A stretch of 64,000 nt of DNA from assembly GCA_964035015.1 (NCBI GenBank), contig CAXIUP010000272.1, forward strand, positions 124,001 to 188,000, in the 5' to 3' direction. Origin of the DNA: Corallium rubrum. Lineage: Eukaryota > Cnidaria > Anthozoa > Scleralcyonacea > Coralliidae. Shown here in pieces: positions 1 through 10,775 of the stretch. Within the stretch, counting starts at the first letter, position 1, and each line of letters begins with the position of its first letter. Made by a program: the position numbers and the translations under genes. The notes beneath the pieces are model-generated. The model saw only the letters and a list, made by a program, of their open reading frames with translations, searched no databases and was not told the origin of the DNA.

Positions 1-1
1 A

Positions 2-568
2 AATGGAGTCGTGGAATCTCTCATCAAGTCTGTCAGACAAGGTCTGAATTCCACGTGCAAGAATCAAACGTTCACTGAAGAGCAATGGAGAACATTTCTT
101 GCAGAAGTCAGCTACATGATCAATAGCCGCCCTCTGTACCCGAGTTCTGATAGTGTTTGGGAGAGTCCACCAGTAACCCCGAATGATATCATTATTGGAC
201 ACCACAGTGCACCCCCTCAACCAGAGCCAGAAGATAGGGTGAATCCCAGACATCTCCTCAGAAGCACTCAGAGCAGAGTTAAAGAGTTCTGGAACTGTTG
301 GATGAAATATTTTGCGCCCAATTTATTACCGCGGAACAAGTGGTTCCGACCGAGAGAAAACGTTCAAGTTGGCGATTTGGTCTTGGAGCTCGATCCAAAG
401 CATAAGAGATGTCAGTGGAAGATGGCACTTATTACCGACACCTACCCAGGAGAGGACGGTCTGGTGAGGAAAGTACGGATAAAGACAGAAGTCGGTGAAT
501 ATGACAGGCCCATCCACAAGTTGTGCTTAATAGCTACAAGGCAAGAACTAGATGCCGAAAGCCAGTAG
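2..568 (+). CDS. BEL/Pao retrotransposon integrase, C-terminal part (partial)
   Basis: This is the end of a Pol polyprotein that runs in from before the window. The first codons read NGVVESLIKS, which matches the family pattern GGVWERLIRS, where the E is the third catalytic residue of the DDE integrase. A MINSRPL segment and then the WFRPRENVQVGDLVLELD segment follow; the latter is the DUF5641-type beta domain found at the end of BEL/Pao integrases. The frame closes at 566-568. Only the last ~189 residues are visible, so activity cannot be judged. A candidate 3' LTR follows at 705, consistent with the end of an internal region. Confidence 0.85.
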   Translation, partial: NGVVESLIKSVRQGLNSTCKNQTFTEEQWRTFLAEVSYMINSRPLYPSSDSVWESPPVTPNDIIIGHHSAPPQPEPEDRVNPRHLLRSTQSRVKEFWNCWMKYFAPNLLPRNKWFRPRENVQVGDLVLELDPKHKRCQWKMALITDTYPGEDGLVRKVRIKTEVGEYDRPIHKLCLIATRQELDAESQ

Positions 569-704
569 ATTTATAGAGACGATAGACATTTGTTCATGTT
601 ATGTTTGTTTGTTTCGTTCAAACAAATGAAAATATTTCGTTGTAAAACATTCACTTACAATCGTTGCTCAATTAAGAAACCTTAATTTCCGCACTGGAGC
701 CGAG

Positions 705-1093
705 TGTTGTGAACGTAGGCGTTTTGGCGCCAAACGGTTGAAGAGGGCTGGAACTAGTGAAAATGAGAACGTTCGAGATACGTTTTTAAATCGGATCAGA
801 TACGGACTATAGGATTGTTTCCCGACAGAATTGTAAGTAACTATAACCCTTAGGATTCACTGAGAACGAACTGTGCATGTTTGGGTAAACATTTCTAACG
901 ACGTTGCATACTGTTTGATTTTTTAGTTGACTATCTATATTATATATACGTACGCCTTTATAATATCTACTGTACGTCGTAAGTTTGGTCTGGTGTGATC
1001 TTTATTGGATATCCTACCAAATAAATAGTACAAAACAAAAGGACAATCCGAGTATCTTTTAACCGTCGGTGTAATTCTTCGAAAAAAGTAACA
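705..1093 (+). repeat. candidate 3' LTR of the BEL/Pao element
   Basis: The segment starts TGTTGTGAACG about 140 bases after the integrase stop and ends AAAAGTAACA, giving the TG...CA ends usual for LTRs. A purine-containing stretch (ACTGGAGCCGAG) just before it could be the polypurine tract. It contains TATA-like sequence near 940-950 and an AATAAA near 1020. The 5' LTR is outside the window, so the limits are inferred. Confidence 0.45.
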
Positions 1094-3416
1094 CCTCGCC
1101 CCGTAGGTGCGAAACACTTCCAAAATTCTTGAGAGAAAAACAGGCTTTAGTGGCGAGAGGCTCTCTTAAATTATTGGGCGCCATCTTAGCGAAAGCCGAA
1201 ATACCATGGTCGGTTCAACGGCGAATATCTCGAAAACGGTGAGGGGATCGCTGGGGATCGCCTCCATAGCATCCAAGATTAGACATTTCTTCAACTTATT
1301 ACGCAAAAATTAGAGAATTCGAACCATGGAAATTCGAGATTTTTTGCTTTGAAGATTGTTGAAAAACCGGAAGTGGGGTCTTCGCTTAGCGCGACACGAC
1401 CTACATAAACCATCAAAATAAAGTAGAAAAATACATTTACCTTGCAAAATCCTGCAGATATGGATAGTCCAACAATATATGAAACCATATCACTGCTTTT
1501 TTAAAGAAAAAAATGAATGACAACAGCGTAATATTCGGTATTCTGAGTCCAATGCAAAATTTTCAGCCGATCAACGATAAGAAAATAGCGCAATTTCATT
1601 GGTCGACAATATCACGTGACAGCTGTCCGGTCTCCTCTGGGGCAGAGTTCAATTCCTCGTCTGAGGTCAGAGGTAGAGTGAGACGCCCACGCAAAAATGA
1701 AAGCCAGCTGACCATGATGCTTCGCGCGGCTTGTCCACCCTCCTCTGATCATGTGTTTACATGACAATTTCTAGCCCTGTTACCCGGGCTGCATTTATTT
1801 TCCCATGCACGATACACAGAATCGCACTTTTACGAGACGTTTTCAATTTATAACGTACACACGAGCAAGCAGAACTTGTGAAATACAACGTTGTCCAGAA
1901 AGAACTTGTATAGACAAACATTGTCGCGTATATATTTCGGAGCTCTGACGTTCCAGCCTGGATAGGCGAGCTAGACCCGCTCTAAATAGAGATCTCGGTT
2001 GCATCGATTCTCATATAAGCACAACATGAAAATTAACAAGAAATTATATAAATAGTAACAAACGCACGATCTCGGCAAAGCTCGCCTCCGTATAAACAAG
2101 CCCTTAGTGTAGGTCTACAGCCCGTCTACTGAAATTGGTATGTGCAATTGTAAGCATTGTGAGCGTATATAAGATCAGGATACTTGCCAATGACATTACT
2201 GATGAACAATTAAGTATAATGTTTCAGTGAACAGCTCCAAGGATATCAAGAAAGCGAAGAAAGAAAGCAATGAAGATTAGCATTTTAGCACGCATCAGTT
2301 TCGCAAAGCCTGACGGGATGACGTAATGATTGCCATTCCGAAACATAACAAAACGAAAAACGGAGCCGAAACCTAGACTCGTTCTAGCATAGGTAGCCCG
2401 AGTAATAAATCTAAGATACCGATAACATCGAATAGTCTTGAAAACCGCAGTAAATGTAAATATTTCATTGAAGAAGCTTCGTAATCTCACGCATGCTCAG
2501 TTGCGACGGAAGCTAAATTTTGGCAAGAGACGATGGATTATCCCAGAGCTTTCGGTCGACGGCACTGATCTATATGAGACTGGATAGAGCATCTGTCTAA
2601 AATTGATGTTGTCTGAAATTGAAGTCGGAAGTGGTCGGAATTCGGCAACAGCCGCCATGTTGGATGGCCCCACTTTCGCTATATTTTACTGTTGCACAAT
2701 TATAGTTTTCGTATATTAAGGCATTTTTCTCCTTCGGGTTCGGACATATTTTTTTATCACGAAGAAGAAAGGACACGTGAAGCATTTGGAGAGAAAAATT
2801 GTAGTTGTTTAACCCCAAAATGTTGGGAAAAACGGAATTTTCGAGTTCGATGGAGCGAACTCCCAGTGTCAGTGATGGCAACTTTGAACAGATGAAGGCC
2901 GTTCTCATTCAGAATTTACTCAGAATATGGAAATACTGCTAAAGGACCGAATGAATTTGGGAAATTTGATCAATTGAACAAGCTACACTACGAACAACTG
3001 CTGTGGTATTATATTATCATAAGCCAAAAGACCAGAATCAAACAAAGTTTTAATTTAAGAATGCTGTTATGTTAAGCTTCTTTTTACTACCTGATGTGGT
3101 TGAACAATACATTTTCACTCACAGAAAACTCGGGGTAATGATTCGAACATTACCAGAAATTTGGGTCATTTGTGCCGCTGCTGTCGGTCAGCGGCTATAT
3201 TCGCCTAATAATATAATTATGTATTCTAGAATTTCCAATTAGTGTGATTCTACTGTATTCTAGTGTTTCTCATTATTCAGGCCATTGAATTCTTTAGAAT
3301 TCGCATAAATCGTGCACGATAAGGACTGTGAAATCAAGCAAGTTCCAACGCTTTTGGAAGTACGATTCTAGAGACAAATGAGGACCTTTATGTGCTCTCG
3401 AAGTAGACTGACTCAT
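1094..3416. other. intergenic DNA without recognised genes
   Basis: Open frames here are short (at most ~100 codons), overlap on both strands and show no recognisable motif. No RNA gene or clear mobile element was seen. Confidence 0.6.
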
Positions 3417-3600
3417 CAGGGGCGGATCTAGGAATTTTTATACCTTAGTCATAATGGCGGGGTCCACACATGTTGGGGGGTCTGGGGGCATGCTCCCCCA
3501 GAAAATTTTTGAAATCTGGGTCTCGGAAATGGCATTTCCTGCGATCTGATAGCACTTTTGAGCATGTTTTCAAACATGTTTTTTAAAAACATTTTATTAT
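3417..3600. repeat. dispersed repeat with GGGGGCATGCTCCCCC core
   Basis: The core GGGGCGGATCTAGG...TCTGGGGGCATGCTCCCCCAGAAAATTTT recurs in related form near 26800-27000 and 28510-28600 (inside a MITE). It is a multi-copy, non-coding family in this window. Confidence 0.6.
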
Positions 3601-3871
3601 TTTTCAGATTTTGTTGGGGTTTTTTTTGTCCAATTTGAGCTGAGATTTAATTATGTAGTCACATATCATAAAAAAGATGACTGTTTCGCTCTATGTCAGA
3701 GCTCATCAGCATGCCTAGGAAACACATCAAACACCAGTAACACGTTGTTGCAGTCAGTGAATCCAACATGGACAGCCGGACCAACATACAAGTGAAGCTC
3801 CAAGGGTTTGAAATCAGAGTTTTCCTTCTCCTAGGTGGGCTGCCTTCCATGGCTGATGAGCCCCACCTACC

Positions 3872-4245
3872 CAGAGCTGTCTGGTTTTCAGGTGCCAGAT
3901 ACTCGCCTTTTGCACATCAACCCAAGCAGATAATGTCTGGTTAGGGAAGCTTTGATTAGTGTCTTTGTGACCATAATGGGACATTTCATGGACATAGAGG
4001 TGCTCAACCCTCTACATCATCCTGGCCAAATTAACCCTAAATAAATGAACCACCATACCCACCACCCCCCAACCCAAGTACCTTTGAGCTGTCTGGTTTT
4101 CAGGCGCCAGATACTCGCCTTTTGCACATCAACCCAAGCAGACAATGTCTGATTGAGAGAAGCTTTTATTGATAACCATAATGGGACATTTCATGGGCAT
4201 AGAGTTGCTCAACCATCTACATCATCCCAGTCAAATTAACCCTTT
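3872..4245. repeat. two diverged tandem copies of a ~215-bp unit
   Basis: The stretch from GAGCTGTCTGGTTTTCAGG through AATTAACCCT near 4040 is repeated from 4087 to 4245 with scattered substitutions (for example GGTGCC against GGCGCC). Both copies contain CCAGATACTCGCCTTTTGC and CATAATGGGACATTTCATGG. No coding content was seen. Confidence 0.75.
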
Positions 4246-4664
4246 AACCTCTAATTAAGCTAACATCTAAGTAACCCTTGACCGATTAACTATCACCTAA
4301 ACTAATGTATTGACTATGCAACAAAGCATCTGACTTAATGTGTTATCTCCCCAACATTAAAAATAAGTAGAGAAAATTAGGTCACCACTTAATGTGGGTA
4401 TCTTCCCAAGATTATAAACAAAAACTAAATTAAAATAGCTAAATAATGACAAATAGAAACTAAATGAGTGACTAAAAAAACGAAAAAGACATCTTTAATA
4501 TACCTCAGAATACCTCATACCTGACAGAATCAGATATACATATCACAGTTGCCTAGCCTTTATAGAACAATGTGAAAGATCTATCCAGTAGTTAGGTAAT
4601 CAATTTTTATTATTATAATTATTATTATTTTATTGATTTTTGGAATTAAATTATTTAAATGTAA

Positions 4665-4826
4665 AGTAATCAAATCAATTCAATTCTTCTGTTGTCAGCT
4701 GCAAATTTGTCAATGACTTTCCTATGTATGACAAACCTTTTCTTTAGTAATCAAATCAATTCAATTCTTCTGTTGTCAGCTGCAAATTTGTCAATGACTT
4801 TCCTATGTATGACAAACCTTTTCTTT
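4665..4826. repeat. 81-bp tandem duplication at a gene exon edge
   Basis: AGTAATCAAATCAATTC... to ...AACCTTTTCTTT occurs twice without visible differences, at 4665-4745 and 4746-4826. The right copy includes the predicted donor-side end of exon 2 of the OTU/vertnin-like gene, so the duplication copied an exon edge. Confidence 0.85.
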
Positions 4827-5579
4827 ATGTTTATCATATGCTGATAAGAAATATGGATGGTCACAGTAAAATTGAGTATTAAGATACAACTCAATGGATG
4901 TTAAAGCTCGAAGGTCCACAGTAAGAGAATTGTCACCTACCATTGCCAAAGAAACAGAGCTGTATAAGCAGTTTCCAGAGGCTTCAGATCTAAACACAAA
5001 ATACAAAATCATGTATTCTAATATTCAATCCAAGTCAATCGACATGGAAAGAAAATACATAGAAACTAACAAAACAGCTCATTTCTATTAGACTATAAGT
5101 GTTATCACTATTTTGTATACTAGGTAGGCTAAAATAGCTGGTTGAGATGTAAAATATTGAGTTCGAAATCAACTTTGCCTGTAGCTATTTTTTTAATATT
5201 GATACAAATTTAAATAATATCAATAATAAATGAGTTGACTTTCTGTCTAATTTAAATAATTCACGGTACATAGACTGATCATAGTTAAGTAGACTAGTAA
5301 AGTTGAATGCCAACGCTTAGATAATACATTATTCACTCACCTTAGAGCAATACAAAACTTCTTTGACTTTCCAGCATATTTGGCATACAGAGGAATGTAT
5401 GACTCCGCACTGAAATCTCTGTGCAACTTTTTCCCAATCTGCTCCAAAATCTCTTGATTAGAAAGGACGGCACAAGAGTTGATTTTCGATGACAAATCGC
5501 GATAGATCTGTTGCAGCAATTCATCATCCTTAGCTTTAAAAGCGTTTTCTACACGTTCCATGACATTCGTAGAAGCCAT
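4818..5579 (-). CDS. OTU/vertnin-like protein, two 5' exons
   Basis: Exon 1 (5579 to 5341) starts MASTNVMERVENAF and ends in a consensus donor, CTAAG|GTGAGT. Exon 2 (4989 to 4818) follows an acceptor, TTTGTGTTTAG, and keeps the frame across the junction. It encodes RSEASGNCLYSSVSLAMVGDNSL, where GNCLY is the OTU-type (D)GNC(L/F) cysteine motif; the same string style is known from vertnin-like proteins in cnidarians and vertebrates. A second GTTTGT donor at 4817 suggests more exons to the left, which I could not locate. This is either a host gene or one spread by transposons. The family assignment comes from the GNCLY region only. Confidence 0.5.
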
Positions 5580-5859
5580 GATACGAACTCTGTCTCAAAC
5601 ATATAGCTTGATCATGCTGCAAGTCAATCTCGTTCTTAGTCGAACCGTCCTGTATAGCCAATCAAAAGCCAAGTGCGTCAAGAAACTTTACTTCCGACGT
5701 ACTTGCCTGCACTTCCGACTAAGTTGCAGTGTTTTTAACCAATCAGCGCTCGTTATTTCGACGTAGTCGGACATTTTGACGTACTCAAATTATCCATATT
5801 TGTAAAGATTTACACCTCTATCCCTAGTCCGAGCGTACAAGTATGCTCTAGTGGCCTGG

Positions 5860-5867
5860 TATATAAG
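5860..5867 (+). promoter_or_regulatory. TATA box candidate at the left edge of element A
   Basis: TATATAAG lies ~400 bases before the first plus-strand viral gene (6267). A C/G-rich segment follows, then a TTTTTTTGCAG run that resembles a 3' splice site. It could drive the left gene array of element A or be a host promoter. Confidence 0.3.
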
Positions 5868-6266
5868 TAGGTTGACCGAGTAGCCCACAGTCAACACGGC
5901 GGACTGGGACGTAGAGTTTTTTTGCAGATTGCGCTCGCATTCGGCGATTCGCTGCTCGATACGGTTTATATCTTTTTTCTTCTACATTTTTTCTTTCTCG
6001 TTTTTCTAACCATTAGAACCATGCTTGAACAAAAACGGTCGAATACTTAGGAATTCGTGTGTTGTGTTGTATTAAGTAATTTTTTTAAAGAATTTGATTT
6101 TTTAATTTTTTTACCAAAAATCAAATTTTACACCGCCTTTTTGTCTTGTTTTTATTCCAGTACAACATTTTTTTTTATTTATTTTCTTGCCTTTTTTCAC
6201 CTTTTGTCTTCTAACTTTTTTTTTATAACGCATGTGAAAGCGATTTGTTCAACAAAACGAAAAAAA

Positions 6267-6593
6267 ATGCCTTATCGATTCGTACCTGTATACATGTATT
6301 ACGGGTGTCGAGTGATGATGCTCGATGAAGTATTACCTTTATTAATATGTGGAAGTGAACATCTACGTGTTAAAGGAGTGAGGATAAGTAAACCGCTTTT
6401 AAACGAAAGCGAGGAATCACGTAAAGTTCTTTTACCAATATATTCTGATGAGGAATGCACTATACCCTATGAGAAGCATTATTGGGGTGTAGGTGTTAAG
6501 CAATTTGAAGAAATTAGAGGTACACAATTTATCGAAAGATGGAATAAAGAAATATTTCGCTATATGAAATCTTTTGAGGAGCAGCAGCAGTAG
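6267..6593 (+). CDS. hypothetical protein, element A
   Basis: 108 codons from the ATG after AACGAAAAAAAATG, starting MPYRFVPVYMYYGC. I recognise no domain; it is a mixed soluble protein ending in a glutamine run. The open frame extends upstream to 6057, but that part is a hydrophobic translation of T-rich leader and probably not coding. The next gene starts 5 bases after the stop, so the three left genes look like one transcription unit. Confidence 0.5.
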   Translation: MPYRFVPVYMYYGCRVMMLDEVLPLLICGSEHLRVKGVRISKPLLNESEESRKVLLPIYSDEECTIPYEKHYWGVGVKQFEEIRGTQFIERWNKEIFRYMKSFEEQQQ

Positions 6594-6597
6594 CAGC

Positions 6598-6843
6598 ATG
6601 GTGAGATTTGTTGTTCACAGTGTTCGAATAGAGAATGAAAATTGTTCGAAGTTAGTGAACAGTTGGACATCGAGAAGAAATTATTATAAATGGTGTATAA
6701 GCTGTCCTCTTCATTGTTGTATAATAAGAAAACATCCCATGTGCTTACGATCTCTACCGAGAATTAATAATAAACCTTTAACAGTTTTTTGCAGAAAACT
6801 ATTTAATGAAAATATATATTCTGCGTATGACATAAGAAAATGA
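6598..6843 (+). CDS. hypothetical small cysteine-containing protein
   Basis: 81 residues starting MVRFVVHSVRIENENCSKL, with a Cys-rich middle (WCISCPLHCC) that could bind metal. It begins 5 bases after the previous stop and ends overlapping the next start (ATGA), the spacing of compact viral genes. Not recognised. Confidence 0.45.
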   Translation: MVRFVVHSVRIENENCSKLVNSWTSRRNYYKWCISCPLHCCIIRKHPMCLRSLPRINNKPLTVFCRKLFNENIYSAYDIRK

Positions 6844-7316
6844 ATTTTCAAGCTGAATTGGTTAAGCAAGCGGGTTTGGAGAAGAAGTTGAATGAGTTGT
6901 TGAGCAGTCTTTCTACACGAATCTGCATAACAGAAGATCGTATGGCAAAGCGTGACGATTTATCACCCAATACTCTAATGGAATATTTAATTAGTTTTCA
7001 ACCTGACATAATCCAGATGTTGACGACTCTTCCACAGATGTACACGTTTCTACCCATGAACGAAGAAAGAGATCTTCGAGAGATAGCGAGCGTGATGATG
7101 AAAGCGGCTCAGTGGATAGATGATCCATTACCAACATATTCGAAACGTCGCTATTTATTGATTCGGAAATGTTTGTCGGTGGTGAAGACATGTAGCGATA
7201 AATTTAGTGAACAACAATTATTCGATCATTGTAATTATGAGCGGTATGTACATAACGTGATTTACACGGGGAATTGGAACGATCTTAAACTATTTGATTT
7301 CGATACGTGTAATTGA
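6840..7316 (+). CDS. hypothetical protein, element A
   Basis: 158 residues from the ATG that overlaps the previous stop. It is predicted mostly helical (MNFQAELVKQAGLEKKLNELL at the start) and ends FDFDTCN. There is no signal peptide, membrane segment or known motif. The A/T-rich gap behind it holds a short direct duplication, and then the Helentron-like insertion begins at 7539. Confidence 0.5.
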   Translation: MNFQAELVKQAGLEKKLNELLSSLSTRICITEDRMAKRDDLSPNTLMEYLISFQPDIIQMLTTLPQMYTFLPMNEERDLREIASVMMKAAQWIDDPLPTYSKRRYLLIRKCLSVVKTCSDKFSEQQLFDHCNYERYVHNVIYTGNWNDLKLFDFDTCN

Positions 7317-7367
7317 GGGATTTTAATTAAAAAAATTTGGTTTTGGTCAATATGTGTACTAATTAAA

Positions 7368-7453
7368 AAAAATCTTTTGAAATTTATAATGAACCACAAT
7401 GTTGACTTATAAGAAAAATCTTTTGAAATTTAAAATGAAGCAATGTTGACTTA
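7368..7453. repeat. short direct duplication
   Basis: AAAATCTTTTGAAATTTA.AATGAA..CAATGTTGACTTA occurs twice in a row. The word CAATGTTGACTTA also appears near 41600 at the other end of element A, so it may be an element-specific regulatory word. Confidence 0.5.
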
Positions 7454-7538
7454 AAAAAGCGTGGGTTTTTTTTTTTATTAACAAGAAGAAGGCAATCAAC
7501 GCGCGGTGTGGGTTTTGAGTCATAAGTGTTTATTTATT

Positions 7539-9470
7539 ACTCGGGCTACCTGTGGTAGCCGAGTCTAGGTTTCGGTCGCGTTATTGTTAGTGTGTTTTTT
7601 TGGGGTCGCGATATTGCCCCAACAGGCTTTGCGAAACTGAGGCATGTGACACTTCTGACGTCACAGCTCAAATGCTGATGTTTCATGATGGCGGATTTTC
7701 ATGCAGGAATGGCGAGTTTTTTCTTCTCCTGTCCGGACGCCTTCGGTTGTGTTGTTCGAAACTTGTGAATTTGTGTTTTAATGATAAACACGCTCGCAAT
7801 GCTTTTATACTATAGTAGACCTGGGTTGGTCCGCTATCCCGATAACCGTACGCTGAAAATGTGTAGTACTCGTCGATCAACTCTCGATCAATGTGTTCTC
7901 GATCAATTTTATACATGTGTTATTAATTAAATTGTACTGAAAAATGTTGCTTAAGTGCTGTAAATCAAAGATCAAAAGAAAGTTGATAAGGCCAACTTGC
8001 AAGTGAAAGGTAAACATGCTGTGTTTTACATCTTCTTTAGATCATATGTCTTACACCGAACTGACTTGTGTCTGAATGCTGTATGTAAATGTATTGAGGT
8101 TTAAACTGTATTAATATTTGTGGTTTGCTTCATTTTTTCTTGTATTGTTTATTATTGATTTATTGTACTGATGTCTTGCAAATAAAAGTCGATGCTATTC
8201 AACAGTTTATACATTACTTTCATCAAGTGTGTATATATTATTGTTTGGGTACACCAATATGTGGCCACTATTTCAATGTTTAGTCACACCAGTATGGCTG
8301 CCATTTCATTGTTGTGGTACACCAGTATGGCCACCATTTCACTGTTTTGGTACACCAGTATGGCCATACTATTTCACTGTTTTGATACACCAATATGGCT
8401 GATTGGCCCCTATTTCATTGTTTTGGTACACCAGTATGGCCACTATTTCATTGTTTTGGTACATCAATATGGCCGATTGGCCACTATTTCATTGTTTTGG
8501 TACACCAGTATGGCCACTTTCATTGTTTTGGTACATACACCAATATGGCCACTATTTCATTGTTTTGGTACACCAGTATGGCCACTATTTCATTGTTTTG
8601 GTACACCAGTATGGCCACTATTTCATTGTTTTGGTACACCAGTATGGCCACTATTTCATTGTTTTGGTACACCAATATGGCCACTATTTCATTGTTTTGG
8701 TACACTAGTATGGCCACTATTTCACTGTTTTGGTACACTAGTATGGCCACTATTTCATTGTTTTGGTGCACCAGTATGGCCACTATTTCATTGTTTTGGT
8801 ACACTAGTATGGCCACTATTTCATTGTTTTGGTACACCAGTATGGCCACTATTTCATTGTTTTTGTACACTAGTATGGCCACTATTTCATTGTTTTGGTA
8901 CACTAGTATGGCCACTTTCATTGTTTTGGTACACTAGTATGGCCACTATTTCATTGTTTTGGTACACCAGTGTGGCCACTATTTCATTGTTTTGGTACAC
9001 TAGTATGACCACCATTTCATTGTTTTGGTACACTAGTATGGCCACTATTTCATTGTTTTGGTGCACCAGTGTGGCCACTATTTCATTGTTTGGGTTACAC
9101 CAGTATGGCCACTATTTCATTGTTTTGGTACACCACTATGGTCACCATTTAGATGTTTTGGTACACCAGTAATGGCCACCATTTCATTGTTTTGGTACAC
9201 CAGTATGGCCACTATTTCAATGTTTTGGTACACCAGTAATGGCCACCATTTCAATGTTTTGGCAAACCAGTATGGCTGCCAAATCAATGTTTTGGTACAC
9301 CAGTATACCCACCATGATTTTCTCTATGATGAATATGCCACTACTACAGTCAATTGACTGAAAGTTGCATCAAATTCAGCCATTAACTCCAAACAGCACT
9401 GCTGTTGTTATATTATTTTGCAAGCCGCCAGCCCACAGTAGCCCGAGTTCACGCCTAGCGGGCGTCTTGT
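7539..9470 (+). mobile_element. Helentron/HINE (pearl-like) non-autonomous element, copy 1
   Basis: The 5' end is ACTCGGGCTACC, which immediately forms a hairpin with GGTAGCCGAGT. The 3' end carries the inverse GTAGCCCGAGT followed by a small stem-loop (ACGCC...GGCGT) and CTTG. The centre is a 33-bp minisatellite. Sub-terminal inverted repeats, a 3' hairpin and central tandem repeats are the hallmarks of non-autonomous Helitron2/Helentron elements (DINE and bivalve pearl types). A second, inverted copy sits at 49246-50701 with the same termini and flanking arms. No protein is encoded. Confidence 0.65.
8243..9318 (+). repeat. 33-bp minisatellite of the Helentron-like element
   Basis: About 32 degenerate units of GGTACACCAGTATGGCCAC plus TATTTCATTGTTTT. 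Because 33 is a multiple of three, every frame is open and yields repetitive translations (FHCFGTP, ISLFWYTSMA); these are not genes. Confidence 0.95.
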
Positions 9471-9507
9471 TTTTAAAAAAACGGCGTCGTCGCGTGGTGA
9501 TAGTGTA

Positions 9508-9783
9508 ATGATGAGCGACGAGGAAGAACGTGCTGAAATTTTGAAGAAAATGCGTGATTTAAAAGAGGTGTCAAAAAAATATATAACCGCTTATAAAAGC
9601 GTGCAGCAGGCTATTTCAACGTACGCTGTGAAAGGGAGAAAAGACGGTGAATTGTTGAATTGGGAAAATTTTCGCGTGATACTTCAAGAGGTGTCAACGT
9701 CTTTAGGAAATAGTCAAGAGGTGTCAACGTCTTTAGGAAATAGTCAAGAGGTGTCAACGTCTTTAGGAAATAGCGAAATATAA
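9508..9783 (+). CDS. hypothetical protein with three exact 10-residue repeats
   Basis: 91 residues starting MMSDEEERAEILKKMRDL. The body is a charged helical protein and the C-terminus is three perfect copies of QEVSTSLGNS encoded by identical 30-bp units. The identical DNA shows the expansion is recent. It is the first element A gene after the Helentron-like insertion. Not recognised. Confidence 0.5.
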   Translation: MMSDEEERAEILKKMRDLKEVSKKYITAYKSVQQAISTYAVKGRKDGELLNWENFRVILQEVSTSLGNSQEVSTSLGNSQEVSTSLGNSEI

Positions 9784-9798
9784 TTTTTTAGAAAAAAA

Positions 9799-10011
9799 AT
9801 GGAATGTTGTAAAATATGTTGTCAACAGACAGTGTGGTTTGAACGGAATTATTTTACGTGTAGAAAATGTAAAGTGAATATAATGTATTGTGAATTATGT
9901 CGAAAAATTTCACCGGAAGTGATTGAAATGAGAGTCGCGTGTACCCGGTGTACTTGTATAAAGAGGATAGAGCGTTGGCGTAAACGATTCAAGCAACAAT
10001 ACCCTTTTTGA
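9799..10011 (+). CDS. small zinc-ribbon-like protein
   Basis: 70 residues with four paired-cysteine knuckles: CCKICC, CRKC, CELC and CTRCTC. This suggests one or two zinc-binding sites, followed by a basic tail (RWRKRFKQQ) that could bind nucleic acid. It starts after TTTTTTAGAAAAAAAATGG, a start context seen before several element A genes. Function unknown. Confidence 0.6.
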   Translation: MECCKICCQQTVWFERNYFTCRKCKVNIMYCELCRKISPEVIEMRVACTRCTCIKRIERWRKRFKQQYPF

Positions 10012-10028
10012 CAAGAGAGAGAAAGAGA

Positions 10029-10328
10029 ATGACAGGTTGTACAATGTGTGCTTCTGGTGTGTTAAACCGTATTGTTGACGAAATTATCGCTGAAGAATCG
10101 GCGATTATGAATAAGGAATTAAAAAATCGCGTTGATAAAAGGCTGAGAGAAAAAGGCTATGATCCAGAGAAGTTGAATTTTCATTCCGTTCACGTGAGAA
10201 CGGATGTTGAAAGAAGAGAACAACAGAGTGTTGAAAGAAGAAGAGAACAACAACGAGTGAACAACACCGTGGGAGAAGAAGAAGAAACAAGAAAGAACAC
10301 CGAAGTTGAAGCTATTATCGTTGAATAG
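10029..10328 (+). CDS. hypothetical charged protein, element A
   Basis: 99 residues from the ATG at 10029, which overlaps the previous gene's stop only if an upstream TTG is used. The middle motif RVDKRLREKGYD followed by HVRT is repeated in the next 144 bases as a degenerate tandem copy. The C-terminus is rich in R, Q and E. Not recognised. Confidence 0.45.
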   Translation: MTGCTMCASGVLNRIVDEIIAEESAIMNKELKNRVDKRLREKGYDPEKLNFHSVHVRTDVERREQQSVERRREQQRVNNTVGEEEETRKNTEVEAIIVE

Positions 10329-10472
10329 TTGAGAATTGCTAACCGGATTTTAAAAGAACGTGTTGATAAAAGGTTTGAAGAAAAAGGCTACGACGTTAAG
10401 AATTTGAATTTTCAATCCGCTCACGTGAGAACGGAGTACGACGGAAGAGAACAGCGAGTAGTTACTTACTGA
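10329..10472 (+). pseudogene. truncated tandem copy of the preceding gene
   Basis: This frame continues directly after the stop at 10328 for 48 codons with no ATG. It repeats the key segments of the gene before it: RVDKRFEEKGYD against RVDKRLREKGYD, then NLNFQSAHVRT against KLNFHSVHVRT. It appears to be a partial tandem duplication that lost its own start. Confidence 0.65.
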
Positions 10473-10478
10473 GTAAGA

Positions 10479-10775
10479 ATGAACACGCGGCTAGATCTTT
10501 CGGAAGAACTTTATTTGTTTATGTTTATAAGAGAACAAATGAATAAGATACTGGTATTTTTTGTTTGTGAAAAATTATTTTTTTTAAGTTTTTATTATTT
10601 TTTTCTATGTATTCATCCTGATAAAAATGTGATTTTAGTTGGATTTGCGGAGATTTTTTTATTTGTTAACGATATTAGGATCATTGAAATAAAAAAAAAA
10701 ATTCCATTTTGGTTTTATTGTTTAGAGAGATGTCCGAGGGTGTGGAAGGTGCGAAGTTGCTTCTTGACGCTCTGA
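10479..10775 (+). CDS. hypothetical hydrophobic protein
   Basis: 98 codons starting MNTRLDLSEELYLFMFIR, with long phenylalanine/leucine-rich stretches (LFFLSFYYFFLC) that would form membrane segments. T-rich DNA gives such translations by chance, so the gene is doubtful. It overlaps the next ORF by ~46 bases. Confidence 0.25.
   Translation: MNTRLDLSEELYLFMFIREQMNKILVFFVCEKLFFLSFYYFFLCIHPDKNVILVGFAEIFLFVNDIRIIEIKKKIPFWFYCLERCPRVWKVRSCFLTL

Noticed and set aside
8192-9357. Overlapping long ORFs with repeated ISLFWYTSMA / FHCFGTP translations
   Set aside because: They are translations of a 33-bp minisatellite that is open in all frames; no start context and no domain.
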